Assembly (NCBI GenBank): GCA_002778195.1
Contig: PCDI01000009.1
Location: 770,725 to 834,724 of the forward strand
Reading direction: 5' to 3'
Length of the DNA stretch: 64,000 bases
Origin: Raffaelea ambrosiae
Lineage: Eukaryota; Ascomycota; Sordariomycetes; Ophiostomatales; Ophiostomataceae
A model generated the notes under the pieces. It saw only the letters and a list, made by a program, of their open reading frames with translations. It was not told where the DNA came from and searched no databases. Position numbers and translations under genes: made by a program. Positions 32,001 through 42,700 of this stretch are shown piece by piece (the first letter of the stretch is position 1; each line of letters begins with the position of its first letter).

Positions 32001-34231
32001 TCCCGCGGCAACGCTTTTGGAACTACGACGCCATGGACTACGAAGCCACGCGCGAGCCAGACGTCGACATGGTGACGACGCGCCACCTAATTGCCTTTTT
32101 TGTCCAGCACATGAAGCACGACACCTTGCCGCGCATCGCCGTATCGCATCGCGGCTATGCTGACCAGCTGGAGCTCGGCGCGCTGCACACACGGTGTCTG
32201 GAGCTTGCCCAGCTCCACTCCCAGGCCGTGGACTATGCGAAGACGGGCGTGCCGGCCCTCATGCCCGAGCGCCTCAGTCCCAAGGAGTGGCCACACTGGA
32301 TGGAGAAGAAGAATGCGCGCTCGTATAAGTCGTCCAAAGCAGTGGGCCGAATCTACGATGCTGTCCAGATCGACAGCTTCGACCCGGCCTACGACAAGCC
32401 CTTTGATGCCCGGATCCTGCAGTACTTTCCCGACCTGGACATGGACCTGTTGCGGCGTGCTCGCCGCGTCAAGACCATGTACGACCTGGCCGTGCGTCGG
32501 GCCATGGCCCAGAGGGAGATTGTCAGCGAATTCGAGTTGTGGTCCGGCTTTTCCATCCACCGCCCCCGTGTTGGCACCGACTACAAGGCCGCGGAGGAGA
32601 TTGGGCGCCTGTACAATGTCATCCGGAACCGATTTCGCCGGCTATGTCTGAAGGAATCCGGTGGCGCGCGGGACATGAGCCAGCTGGGGCCGTTTGTGGC
32701 CGCCATGTACAGAGTCACCTACGAGGAGGTGCGCATTGCGTGGCACGAATTCATACAGTCCCGCAACCGGGTCCGGAGCCGCGACCGGGCCTTCGGACAC
32801 AGTCGGCCGGTCCGGTACCGACTCAGCCATCGGACGGCTCCTCTCATCAGCTTTCCATGGCTGTTTCTCCAGGAGCTTACGAGCATGGCCAAAGCAAGCG
32901 ATCTCACTACGAGCGACAACAATAGCAACAACAACGATACTGTTCCTAGTGGCAGCAGGTCTCTTCCAGATGGAGAAGATGCTCCCCAAAAACCAGTCCC
33001 AGATCCGCAAGTGCGCCAGGGTCTGTATGCGATGAACCTTTTGAGTCCAGAGGACCTTGAGAAGATGGAATACTGCGTCCAGAACGGCGTACCCACGCAT
33101 CATGGAACGCCGCTGGACATTTCCGGGTATGACGGTACCCAGGATGACGACGATGACGGCCTCCAGGATGAGGAGGCCTTTGAGCCCATGTGGACGCTTC
33201 CTCCTGGAAAGTCTACCAACGACATTGTCATTGCCCTGGCCGAGCCCACAGGTGAACAGCAGGGCAACAGGTCCGAAGACGAGTTTGACGACGACGATTA
33301 CCAGGATATCTTTGGGACGCGTCTGGGGGGTGGACGAGCACCAGAGCTCGCAGCCAACGTCCCAGCTAACGTCCCAGCCAACGTCCCAGCCAACGTCCCA
33401 ACTCCCACCGAGACCGCACATACCGCGACAGCAACAACAGCTGCCACGCCCTTTCCATGGGCCGGGATGGACGACGATGTGCTGTCGACGACGAGCGAAG
33501 AGAGCCTGGGACAAGATGACCGCAAAGTGGTCCTCGAGGTGGACAAGGAAGAGGCCGCGGAACATCAACGCCAGGCAGACGATGATACTGCCCGACAAGC
33601 CACGAGGAGCGAGGAAGCGGCAGCGGCAGCGGCAGACTTGCCAAAGGGCTTGATGAAGAAGCCAGAGGATGATAAGCCACCGCCAATGGAGGGCCACGGC
33701 GGCCAAGACGAAGAGTCTATTGACAATGGCAATGTGGAAGATGAGGATGACAACGAGGGCGACATCTTTGCAGCTGTCGACAGTCTGCTTGGAGGTGGCG
33801 GCAGCAGCAGCAGACGACGAGGATCCTCTGGAGACGGCCTGAATGACCTCTCCCCCCTGGGTTCCTCGTGGCCTGCAGCAGGCGAGCCCACCGCGCCGAC
33901 GAGACTCGGCGAAGGCAGTGCCAGAGACAACGTTGCCATAGAGGGTGTTGTCAAAGACAACGTTGCCGAAGACAAAGCCCACACTGTCCAGGAAGACGTC
34001 GTCCAAGAGGACCATACCAAAGAGGACCACGTCTATGACCTGGACATGTTTGCAGCTCTGCACATGGGGAAGGAGAAGAACGCCGTCAAAGTGCAAGAAG
34101 CGAAAGTGCAAGGTATGACCGAGAAAGGCAGTCATTTGGCCACGGCTGGTGGTAGCGGGACAGGTAATGGCATGATGTTTTCGGCGAGCGAGAAGCCAGA
34201 GGCGGCTGTGCAGCTGCCAGAGGGGCCATAG
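29045..34231 (+). CDS. Eukaryotic RNA-dependent RNA polymerase (RNA-silencing type)
   Basis: Makes double-stranded RNA from single-stranded templates for Dicer, in quelling, meiotic silencing or heterochromatin pathways. It is one uninterrupted ORF of 1728 residues. An RRM-like N-terminal segment (about 49-105, VMLGSVPPEATTLDIYNSM) is followed by a long N-terminal domain. The polymerase core (about 540-1200) has CFTDGVGKIS (about 654), AFQFRMGGSKGVLAVWP (about 682), RNPSLHPGDLRVVEAVDVPA and the catalytic CSGGDLDGDD (about 967-976), whose aspartates bind metal. After about 1277 the protein is acidic and disordered, with a Pro-Ala-Asn-Val repeat and three D-[I/M]-F motifs. Length and the RRM-like start suggest the SAD-1/RRP-3/Rdr1 side rather than QDE-1, but this was not tested. 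Lack of introns over 5.2 kb is unusual among its neighbours. Confidence 0.95.
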   Translation: MASLYDLSRRMPPNAAHENAFDSNNEPVAPVGADNKPAKPMTAEQQQYESMTVMLGSVPPEATTLDIYNSMKPLAVLSIDILEDRNGERTGNVRVRLVPPKFEYWYDRVWTLRLPGPPARSVMVEAYVDDHGYRNVHGNRIHTPSGRTIFARSSFDLDTLWQGFLHQKHTMMVMDDAKAGSLRQDKAFTHLQVNFDRRMLTISVDRYLEAGRAPSRSHPVLFQYRINVRFAWIKAMLEQRAPDHRACVVFALDAPPEYWRKSRVVAKTHDQDKLSWSGMEQWVRMAFLTTSQTRIRQAPISLHGRFPPTRAVDLGRWTTFGMVVRERDMSTWQDIVRSLRDYNIRTKTYPDFQFRPRDDRNMWTCLEQDDLAMAASLSTSTPTSASIAAAMFPASGHSCYLSHRLPFEVAYQLEVCLSHGILHEHSLDMVFLESLAALTASQATRILEYVAERGKRIYQPHSIFRDPRAVSYWRKTPPEASVDKASVDKDRAVYVRKALVTPTTILYSTPALDVGNRVLRHYREHHDRFLRVQFADELPLGRLSGGPNTRRTDECFTRAFRALKNGIVVGGRRFEFLAFGNSQLRENSAYFFAPTALLTCQEIRDWMGDFSSIKTVAKYAARLGQCLSTTRPVPTFGVPTTVQRIPDVERGGHCFTDGVGKISKWWARVVATHLGVGGVPSAFQFRMGGSKGVLAVWPDVSSGQVVQIRPSQEKFPTAERANMLEIVRCSETATATLNQQTIILLSSLGVPTTVFTDLLHEELTGLNEVMKDPQKAALHLMVRVDQNHTTPMMADMVRAGFMESNEPFVWALLQLWRAWSLKALKEKARITVAKSAFVLGCVDETDTLRGHADPPRPGDDGSSESTSLQRLPQIFLQVPDLDGPQDPSPLFMTRRAGGLYKSRASGRGSAPRDKYKVITGLCLVGRNPSLHPGDLRVVEAVDVPALHHLRDVVVFPRTGDRDIPSMCSGGDLDGDDYFVFWDQRLLPRQRFWNYDAMDYEATREPDVDMVTTRHLIAFFVQHMKHDTLPRIAVSHRGYADQLELGALHTRCLELAQLHSQAVDYAKTGVPALMPERLSPKEWPHWMEKKNARSYKSSKAVGRIYDAVQIDSFDPAYDKPFDARILQYFPDLDMDLLRRARRVKTMYDLAVRRAMAQREIVSEFELWSGFSIHRPRVGTDYKAAEEIGRLYNVIRNRFRRLCLKESGGARDMSQLGPFVAAMYRVTYEEVRIAWHEFIQSRNRVRSRDRAFGHSRPVRYRLSHRTAPLISFPWLFLQELTSMAKASDLTTSDNNSNNNDTVPSGSRSLPDGEDAPQKPVPDPQVRQGLYAMNLLSPEDLEKMEYCVQNGVPTHHGTPLDISGYDGTQDDDDDGLQDEEAFEPMWTLPPGKSTNDIVIALAEPTGEQQGNRSEDEFDDDDYQDIFGTRLGGGRAPELAANVPANVPANVPANVPTPTETAHTATATTAATPFPWAGMDDDVLSTTSEESLGQDDRKVVLEVDKEEAAEHQRQADDDTARQATRSEEAAAAAADLPKGLMKKPEDDKPPPMEGHGGQDEESIDNGNVEDEDDNEGDIFAAVDSLLGGGGSSSRRRGSSGDGLNDLSPLGSSWPAAGEPTAPTRLGEGSARDNVAIEGVVKDNVAEDKAHTVQEDVVQEDHTKEDHVYDLDMFAALHMGKEKNAVKVQEAKVQGMTEKGSHLATAGGSGTGNGMMFSASEKPEAAVQLPEGP
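33353..33400 (+). repeat. 12-bp coding minisatellite in the RdRP tail (4 units)
   Basis: Four tandem units of GCCAACGTCCCA (one with GCTAAC), read as Ala-Asn-Val-Pro repeats at about residues 1437-1452. The unit shares ACGTCC with the 12-bp repeats at 16819 and 20407. Confidence 0.9.
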
Positions 34232-37115
34232 GACTGCTCCAACAACATGGCTATGCTGCGGTCGTTGGCTGCTCTGGGGCTGTGATCGTGAGAGGAAGGA
34301 GCCGGGGGGGGGCAGGGACAGGCTGGGACAGGCTGGGACAGTTTCCAAAGCCAATTCTACTTTTTTTTCTTTCAAAAAGAAACCAAAAACCTCGAAAGAG
34401 CACTAGCTACTGGAGATGAGATGAACTAGGAATAGTTCACGATAATGAACAGATTCTCTCCTTGCGATTTTATACATAGTCAAGTGCGCGTTTCGCTATT
34501 ACTATCCTCCTTTTTTATTTTGCCCGCTTTTGCGCCCTGCTCTTGTAGCATTGCGCCGCTCACCTGAAAGGGACCATGGGAGGGGGCGTGTGAACTGTTG
34601 CCAGGCCCTTTTTTTATTCTTTGTTCTCACCGAAGTTCATGCAAGGCTCACCTGGTGGCCCTTTTCTGGGGGGGGAGTAGGAAGATCCATGCGGGCGAGG
34701 AAAAGAGCAGCTTGCTTTGTACGACTGTGAATGTAACTACATAGTACATACATGGTAGTAACTGCGAAGGCAGCAAAAGAGCAAAGGAAAGGGGGGCATG
34801 CTTTCCGTGGTATTGCAGGGGGTCGGCAAAGAAAGGAGGGAGGCAAGGGAAGACGTCACCACATGGCTGGCAAGGATCATCCAAAAGAAAAGCGCCCCCT
34901 TGTGTGGCTTGCGCTCTATTCACTCTTAAGTATGGCAGGGGTCCCTCCTGGGGGGGCTTTTGGTGCCTTGGGGGGAATAAGGCGCAGGTATTAACAACTG
35001 TGATGGGGGGGTTAATTTTTTTTTTCTTTTTTGTTTCTTCAATTTACATGCACACACGCACGCGCAAAAGAGACCAGGGGTGTCACAGTCCCTTCTCCTC
35101 AAAGAAGAAAAGTGAAAATTACGAGTACGACCCGGGGGGGACAAGGATGTGTGTGGGATACATACATAGTAGGATGCGGTGGTTCGTCGCTTAGAGCGCA
35201 TACGTCTCATTTAGGAAACTGGATCGTGTGTGCCTCTGGGAGTCTGCAAGTCTGTGAGTATGAAGGAGAGGCAAGGGCAGGAGACAAGATACGGTGAGAA
35301 AAAGAAGAAGAAGAAAAGAAAAAGAAAAAACCACAAAAGAAAGAATGTAGAAAATAAGAAAGAGGCGGAAGAAGAAGAGAAAGGGAGAAAAAGAGAAAAA
35401 GAGAAAAAGAGAAAAAGAGACAAAAAAAAAAGAATCCCAATGGTCGATCCAGCGAGAAAAAACGGAGAGAGAGCAAAAAAAGAAAGAAAAAAAAAGACAT
35501 CGAGATACGAATACTCGCATACGGCACGCACGGAACTGCTGGTTGTTAGCTTCACGGTACTGGACCATAGTGAGGCCATCAAAGAGGAAAAATAGAGGGT
35601 GAAGTGGAATGAAAGGCAAGGGGAAAAAAATCAAAAATTAAAAAGAATCGTCCAGCCCAGGCCGTTGGAGAAGAGACATGGATGAGGTCTTCGGCTAGAT
35701 GCCTCATGGAGGTTTTCCTTTTCTTTTCTCCTTAGTCGGTTTCTCTCTTTTTTTTCCCATAGCATTTTCGTCCACCGAGTCTCGGTTAAACGGTCCATAC
35801 GATGGGCCTTTCCTTTTTTTTTTTCTCCGTCTCCGTGCTCTGCAATCTTGGTTTTGCTTTGCAGCTACGAGTATGCAAGATATCCCAAAAGCGTAGGATT
35901 CGCAAATGGAAATAAAGATGGCACCGCCCAAGGTGAGTGGTCGTACCATAAAAATAACGGCGCAAATCTGTGGGGAACGGTGGTGGCCCAGCCGACTCAT
36001 ACCATACATAGTAGTTAAAAAGAGATGCCACTCTCTAGTTTCGTCCATAGGGTCCGATCCAAGTAGAAAAAGCGCGTGCTACCCAAGACACGAGTACTGC
36101 TATGCATGTACATACTACCTAGTACTATGTATGTACATAGTAGTCACTAGACAGATCACAGGGATCACATTCGTTCTAGTTGGTTGGTGTGTTCTTGGGG
36201 GCAAGAGGGCCATGCAAGAGATGGCCCGATTTTTTGTTGGTCTTTGTTTGCGAGCCAACAGCGAACAGGGGGGTCCCCGATCTGGATTAGCTGCCAGCTG
36301 GAAAGAGGGAACGAGGAGAGCTGAAAGAAGAAGAGAAGGAGACGAAACGGGGGAGAAAGAGACAAGACACAGGGGAAAAAAAAGGAAAAAAAACGAGATT
36401 GAACAAGCTCACGAGGGAAACGTGAGCGTACAGGAGGTAGTGACACACATAGTAGTAACTAGTTTTTTTATTGTGTGTGTGTGATTGTTGCACTTCTGGG
36501 GGGGGAGTGAATGATGTTGGACAAGGGATTGTCTCCCAAAGAGATGGAAGGGCGTATGATTATCATTCTCCTGGTCGATTCTCACGATGCGGCCTCCACG
36601 GAGAATACCGCCGTACCCTGTAGGCGGGTTGCTGTCTAATCCTATGTCAGCAGCCCCCCCTCCATGGGCTGGGAGAGAAGAGGGCCTTTAGGCGAGCTGA
36701 AGTGGAAGAACGCGCACGGGGAGATGCCGCCAGGGGTCCCCCAATGTGATAGGTAGGGTCACAGCCATTGCACCGTGCCCTCCTGTCGATGCTGTTTGCA
36801 TCTTTGACTCTGCCCCAGAGAAGAAGTGATGTGCAAAGAAACCGCTCTTGCTGGACTCGTATATCCTCTTGTGGTGCACGACATTGTTACGATAGAGTTA
36901 CTATAGTGGTTTGGACTTTTCTCCTTTCTACACATTTCTCGATGAGGAAACTCGAATCGTGAGCGCGGCCGGGCAACAGAGACAGCATTCAACAAGACGA
37001 ACCGAAACGGAAAGAAAGAGAGGGAAAAAAAAGGGTCCGTCCAGGGACGCAAGGGCGGAGGGACCAGCCAGTCTCGACCAACTCGCCCGTTGGTGATGAA
37101 AGGGAGGGGGGTTGG

Positions 37116-37147
37116 ATTGACAGGTGAATTGACAGGCGAATTGACAG
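37116..37147. repeat. 12-bp tandem repeat, nearly three units
   Basis: Units of ATTGACAGGTGA, ATTGACAGGCGA and ATTGACAG. It lies in non-coding sequence, although one frame reads Thr-Gly-Glu-Leu. Confidence 0.8.
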
Positions 37148-37616
37148 CCATGGACAAGCAATGGATAGGAACGGTGGTTGCTTCTTTGGGACATGGTGAG
37201 ACAGCCTGCAACAGCGGCGCCGTTGGTTTTTTGGGTGGTTTGTGTGGTTGGGTTGGGTTGGGGGGGGGGGGGGGGTTCTAGCTTTTTTTTCCCCACCATC
37301 CGAAGCATATTCCATTCATTCCTCCCTTTCTCCCTTTCTCCCCATTGTGCTACGATCAAACCTTGTCGGCTGTCCGATGCTTTCCTTTGCCATGTCGGAC
37401 TCGCTTGCCGCGCCCCTGGCGGCTTTTTTTTTTTTTGCTCCTTGCGCGGACGTGCGAAGGCTCTCCGTGCTGAGCATGGTCTGTCTCTCGCATGCTCGCC
37501 GTGTCCCGTGCTACAACGCGTACGCGTACTTGGGAAGCCCTGTCTTCCTGCTTTGCTCGCAGGGGCAGAGAGTCTCCCTGCAGGGCGCCAGTGTCGGGAC
37601 CGGCCTCCTCCCCTTT

Positions 37617-37641
37617 GGGGGGGGGGGGGGGGGGGGGGGGG
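37617..37641. repeat. Homopolymer G25
   Basis: Twenty-five consecutive G on the plus strand, the longest G run in the window. Its true length may differ because such runs are hard to sequence. Confidence 0.85.
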
Positions 37642-37895
37642 CAGGAATGTTGCGTCTTCATAGCCTCCGTGGGAAGGAAGCTTCTTGTTCGATACGTTCG
37701 TCGTTGGGGGCTGGGACTTGTCGTCCTAGCTGGTTTCTGCAGCGCGCATGAAAAAAAGAAAACCCCGAAGGATTCTGGCGCTGTCCTTTTTTTTAAGGCT
37801 TGCATACAAGATGCACGATTCTTTTTTTTCTCTAGGCTGTGATGTCTCCTGCATACGGGGCCAAGATACCGTCGCGTGTATCGTATATACAGGGT

Positions 37896-38056
37896 TATTT
37901 TATATTGTATTTTACATGGTATTTTACAGTGTATTTTGCATAGTGTTTTGCATAGTATTTTGCATAGTATTTTGCATAGTATTTTGCATAGCATTTTACA
38001 TAGTATCTTACATAGTATCTTACATAGTATCTTACATAGTATCTTACATGCTATGC
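37896..38056. repeat. 12-bp tandem repeat, about 13 units
   Basis: Units of the type ATTTTGCATAGT grade along the array into ATTTTACATAGT and then ATCTTACATAGT. The later units contain TACATAG, the motif dispersed through the rest of this region. One frame is open across the array but encodes only a Cys/Phe/Tyr/Ile repeat. Confidence 0.9.
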
Positions 38057-38984
38057 ACTATGGACACTCCTACGGACACCCTCTTTTTCTCGAAAGACAT
38101 CCTTTGATTGACCATGTGTATCTGAAGACGATCTCCTTGGTGTGGGAGACATTGTCAAATTACAGGGCCGTTGCTCGCAATGTACGAGAGAGGTGCCCCG
38201 TCAATCCCCCCCCTTGCTAGCACGCGGGATTTCTAAAAACAATGTGGGCAAATAAACCGACACGCACGCGTACAGAATGACTACTAACTATGCAATAGTA
38301 TCTTGCTATGCACTCACCCCCCCCCCCCTGGTGGTCCTTGGGTGGGGAGATGTGCCGGCCCCTGGCCGAAGATCATCGGGAAGGGCAAAGTGTGGAAGGG
38401 ACGAAGAGGGCCGTTTCCTTGTGAACATAAAATAAAATCAAAAACAAAACAAAAAAATAGCCTAGGAGGGGCGGAACACAGGTATCAATGATGATCCATC
38501 CATACAATTCGATTTGGCCCTATGATCTTCCCACTTCCTGCGCTGGCGCTGGCCGCTAACGATGGGCCTCGCCATGTAACAACACCATGCGCAGCCGTCC
38601 ATCCTTCGAAGGAGGAAGCTTTTGTGCTGTATGACTACATAGTATGTAGTTGCTGTACGCGGACGTCTTTTTTTCTCTGGTCGGTCTGCCTGCACGAGGC
38701 ACCACGCCATGGAAGCTCGCTTGCCCAGAAGAACAGAAAGGAGGATTGCTTTGCAAGACCGCCTCGCTGCTATGCAGGGCTGCTGTTGCGTTCGCAGTGG
38801 AGAGATGCCAGGTCGGAGAGAGGGGAAGCAAAGGCAAGGGGAACAAAGAAGGACGCGAAAAGGACCAAAACAAAGAAGGAAAAAGAAAAGAAGAAAAAAA
38901 GACCAAGAAAGAAAACGGTCGCTGTGTTGTCCCCATGCAAGTGACAAGTAACGGGCTGGCCGCGGCGTTGGAAAATACAGTGCA

Positions 38985-39124
38985 TGCTCCTCGTACCTTC
39001 CTCGTGGGGTGCTCTCGTACCTTCCTCAGGGTGCTCGTACCTTCCTCGTAGGGTGCTCTCGTTCCTTCCTCGGGGTGCTCGTCCCTTCCTCGTAGGGTGC
39101 TCTCGTCCTTCCTCGTCTCGTACC
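38985..39124. repeat. Imperfect minisatellite of about 30-35-bp units
   Basis: Alternating short and long forms of GTGCTCGTACCTTCCTCG, separated by GTAGGG or GGGG, give four to five units with mismatches. It is non-coding on both strands as far as can be judged. Confidence 0.8.
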
Positions 39125-39685
39125 AACACATCCCCAGGTCGTCCCCTCGCCTACGTGCATACGAATCTCCCTATTGGGCATGTCCCCTTTGCGTCCCTTG
39201 CTTCCCTGGCAAGTTGTCTTGGACGCAGGGGACTGTTTTTTTGGTTTCATTTTCTTTCGTTTTTCTTTCGTTTTCTTCTGCTCCTCTATGTATCTCTGGC
39301 CACCTCTTCTTGCCATGTGTCTTACCATGTCTCAATGCCATCCATCTGATTGTTCCTTGTCTCAAATGCAAGACACAGCAACAATAGAAGAAGAAGAAAC
39401 CCCCCCGTGACAGGCAACGGTCACAACGGCGTCCGACCAACACGCTGCATTCCTGGCCGAGCCTGTCTGGCATTCTCCCTTCTACCCTGCATGAATACAA
39501 CCTCTCCCTCGTGTAAGACACATCGTACGGCTGCACAGTTCTTTTCCTCGCGCGCCCCCCCCCCTTTTCCCTTCTCGTTTCTTTTTGACGACAGCCCAGG
39601 AGCTGATTGACAATCCTCCTCTTTTTTTCCCTGTGGCTTTTCAGGCTTTTTGCAAAGCTCGATCGACAGGTCACATTCAAACAAC

Positions 39686-39718
39686 GAGACCGCAAGGAGA
39701 CCGCAAGGAGACCGCAAG
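39686..39718. repeat. 11-bp tandem repeat, three exact units
   Basis: Three copies of GAGACCGCAAG, followed by a diverged partial copy. Confidence 0.85.
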
Positions 39719-42700
39719 GCGACGGTGGCTGCACTAGTTCCCCACACACCATGCTATGTACATAACGATAGTCCCTTCCTCCGGAGCATACTATGTACAT
39801 CACCGCTTTTGCAGCGATACCAATCTTTCCTGGTGTGCCTGTGCCCCCTCCCCAGGTCCCCCCCATGCATCGTCACTGGCGATCTTCCTACCCAAGCCTA
39901 GCCGATCAGCTTTCCCACACCTCCACTCTGCCACTCTGCCCCTTCCTTCCTTCCTTCCTGCCCTAGAAAAGGAAAAGAGAAAGACGACAAAAAAAAAAGA
40001 AAAAAAAGAGAAATGCAAAGAAAAGAAAAAAAACCGGCCGGGGGATGATCCTCCTCATTTTACGCGAAGGTCAGCAGCAGAAACAGATGAGCGACAAAGC
40101 AACCACACAGCAAAAGGAATGCAAACCCAGTGCCAAGACAACTAAGAACAAACGGCTGGCGGAGGATTCTTGTCGTGTTATTCTCGACCCCCGTATTCCC
40201 TCATTCTCAAGTGTTTTTTTTTTGTTTCTTTTTGTCTTTGTTTGATTTGTTTGCTATCGTCTCTTGCTCATAGTAAGAAAGGAACAGCAAGAAAGTCCCG
40301 GTATTGTATCTTGCTTGTATCTTCTTTGTCGAGATACCAACTAACTATAGCAATACGACGGCATATTCCTTGCTCACGTTCGTCTGCATCTCACTACGTC
40401 AGGCTATCATGCACTAACTTGCGTTGTTTCCTCCGTAGCTGCATTCCAAGAAGTGCACACATCCTCACCCGGCACGCGCCAAACCTTCTAGTGTCTATGC
40501 ACGTAGTACATAGTGTCTCTCTTTCTCTCACCACGGCCATAAAAAAACAAGGCGAACTAAAAGTCCCTCCACCATGCCTCCTGGGTCTATCATGCAAGCC
40601 CGTGTAAGCGAGGCACGCAAGCCTCACCTTGGCCCCCAGTCCCTTTTCTAGGGCGACGTATTGTTAAGATGCACCACTGGGAGATGCCATCCAAGATATC
40701 TTGGTCCCCAGGGCCTCGTCGCTCCCTTTCTAGCTTGGTCAAACAAAAATCCACCTCGTAGCCCTGTGCGGCTTTTTTTCTTTTTCTTTTTTATCCGTCT
40801 GTCGTTCGTCTCCATTTCCACATGCTTAGTATGCGCTTATGAATGTTGTGTGGAACGGAGGACTAGTACTCGTATGTACATAGTAGTATGTACTCGTACT
40901 ATGTAACTACATAGGAAGAGACGGTCGGAGACTTTTCGGGGCGTTGTTGTCTACTCGTACAAACAACGGCTTCATCACCCCCCCCTTCGCTTGCAACGTC
41001 CTCCCTTGTCTCTTTCGAGAGACGAAATGAAGCAGGTCATTTAAAGACGCACAGCAAGCAAGACACGCAAGACACGCAAGACACGCACAGCCCAACGGGG
41101 AAAACGCCAATACTACCGTGTACATACGAGTTACCACGATCGAAGCGCAGGTAGGGGGAAGGGGGGGGGAAACAGCCGACGCGAAAATCACCGATAGAAA
41201 CGGCCCCAGGGTAGTAGCGAGCCAAACTGAATCACAAAAGAGGTACATAGTAGTTAAAAGATGAAAGAAAAAAAGAAAAAAGAACAGACTCTTTTCAGCT
41301 AGTTTCTGTGTGTTTGTGTTTGCCTGCTTGTTTGCCGCCTGTTTGCATCCTTCGTCCCTTTTTTTTCGTTCTTTTTTTCCGCTGTTCTACCGGAGAGGCA
41401 CTGACATACGTAGTAACCATGGTAGCACATAGCATGCGATACATCCATTGTACGGCTCGTGCAGTGGTAGCGGCCACCATCCGGTCAATCTCGGAGGTTT
41501 TGCCGGTACTCAACTACTCTGTACATCCCAACTACTACTATGTATGTAGTACGACTGGTAAGATCCCACTGCTTACCTCCCCTTTCCCAAATCCTTCCTC
41601 GCCCACCTTCCCTACCTAAGCGTCTTTTCCAGCGTCGCAACGCGCGGCTGGCACAGGATGAGCTGAAAGGGATGGGTGCCTTGAGGAAAGCAACAGCAGC
41701 AGCAGCAGCGACATCAACAGCAGAAGCGAGGCAGGGATGGAACCCTCCTCTCCTGCGGGAACACAAACTTGCCAGCGCAGAGGCATCGGGGGAGAATGAG
41801 ATGCTACCATAGTACCACTGGCCAGGCAAACAATGTACGAGTCGTCCTATGATGTCTGTTCACAATGTCGCATCGGGGCCCATCCTTCCGGTGGCGGGTG
41901 AGCTCGCCGGGTTCTGAGGAGGGCCTTCCCTGCAGCTGTCGGTTCCATGTGCGTGTGTTGGTATCTCACCCTCCATCATGGTCCATCAGAGACAATCCGG
42001 ACAAGAGAGAATCGGTAGACGCGGAAGGAGACAACAAAATTAAAAAGAACCAACAGAGGGCACGGAATCAGTTTTGTTGTTGTTGTGTCTCAGAAAGGCC
42101 CGAATCTTGACGGGGGGGGAGGGGGGGGGAATAAGAATGACATTCTCATAGCCATAGCCCAAGAAGGCAGGTAGGTTGTGTCGAGATATTGAACGTCTTA
42201 CGAGTAAGTTGCAGGGTATATGATATTCACTCTACATTTGTACCAGGTTCGTTGGTGTCAAAGGCCACATGTCTGCCCAAAAAGCAAAAGCAAGCCAACC
42301 GAAAAAAAAAACGAAAAAAAAAAAACACCACCAAACCGTTGCCGTCCTTGGTGGAGGAGACTATGCAACGGCTGCACTAAAACGGGCACAAGGGGAAATA
42401 AAATTGAAAAAAAAAAAGACGCAAAACCGTTGGTTGGCTGGCTGGCTGGCTAGAGCTGGCCATAGCTGGCCAGAGCTGTCTGCCTCACCGCCCGAACCAC
42501 CCATAGCTCGGCCCGTTGTGTGCTCTCTCGTAGCTTCCTTTCTTGTACTCGTAGCTCTGGTAGGGACCTTGTCTCTTACACGGAGTCGCCGCAACATAGA
42601 TGTCCTCTTAAATAAGAATAAAAAAAATAAAAAAAATAAAAAAAAATCTATGGGCATGCCCAGGTCGAGGCCCGGCCACGACTGTGTTTCCTGTTGCAGT

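Larger units (their letters stand above)
34232..37880. other. Gene desert, part 1
   Basis: No supported gene. Contents seen: a G8 run after the RdRP stop; a purine-rich tract at 35290-35500 with (AAAAAGAG)4; TACATAG-type motifs near 34456, 34738, 35163, 36005 and 36123-36142; a 12-bp repeat at 37116-37147; G-runs at about 37261 (near 15) and 37617-37641 (25). The longest ORFs (about 190-210 codons) are low-complexity translations of these tracts. Confidence 0.6.
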
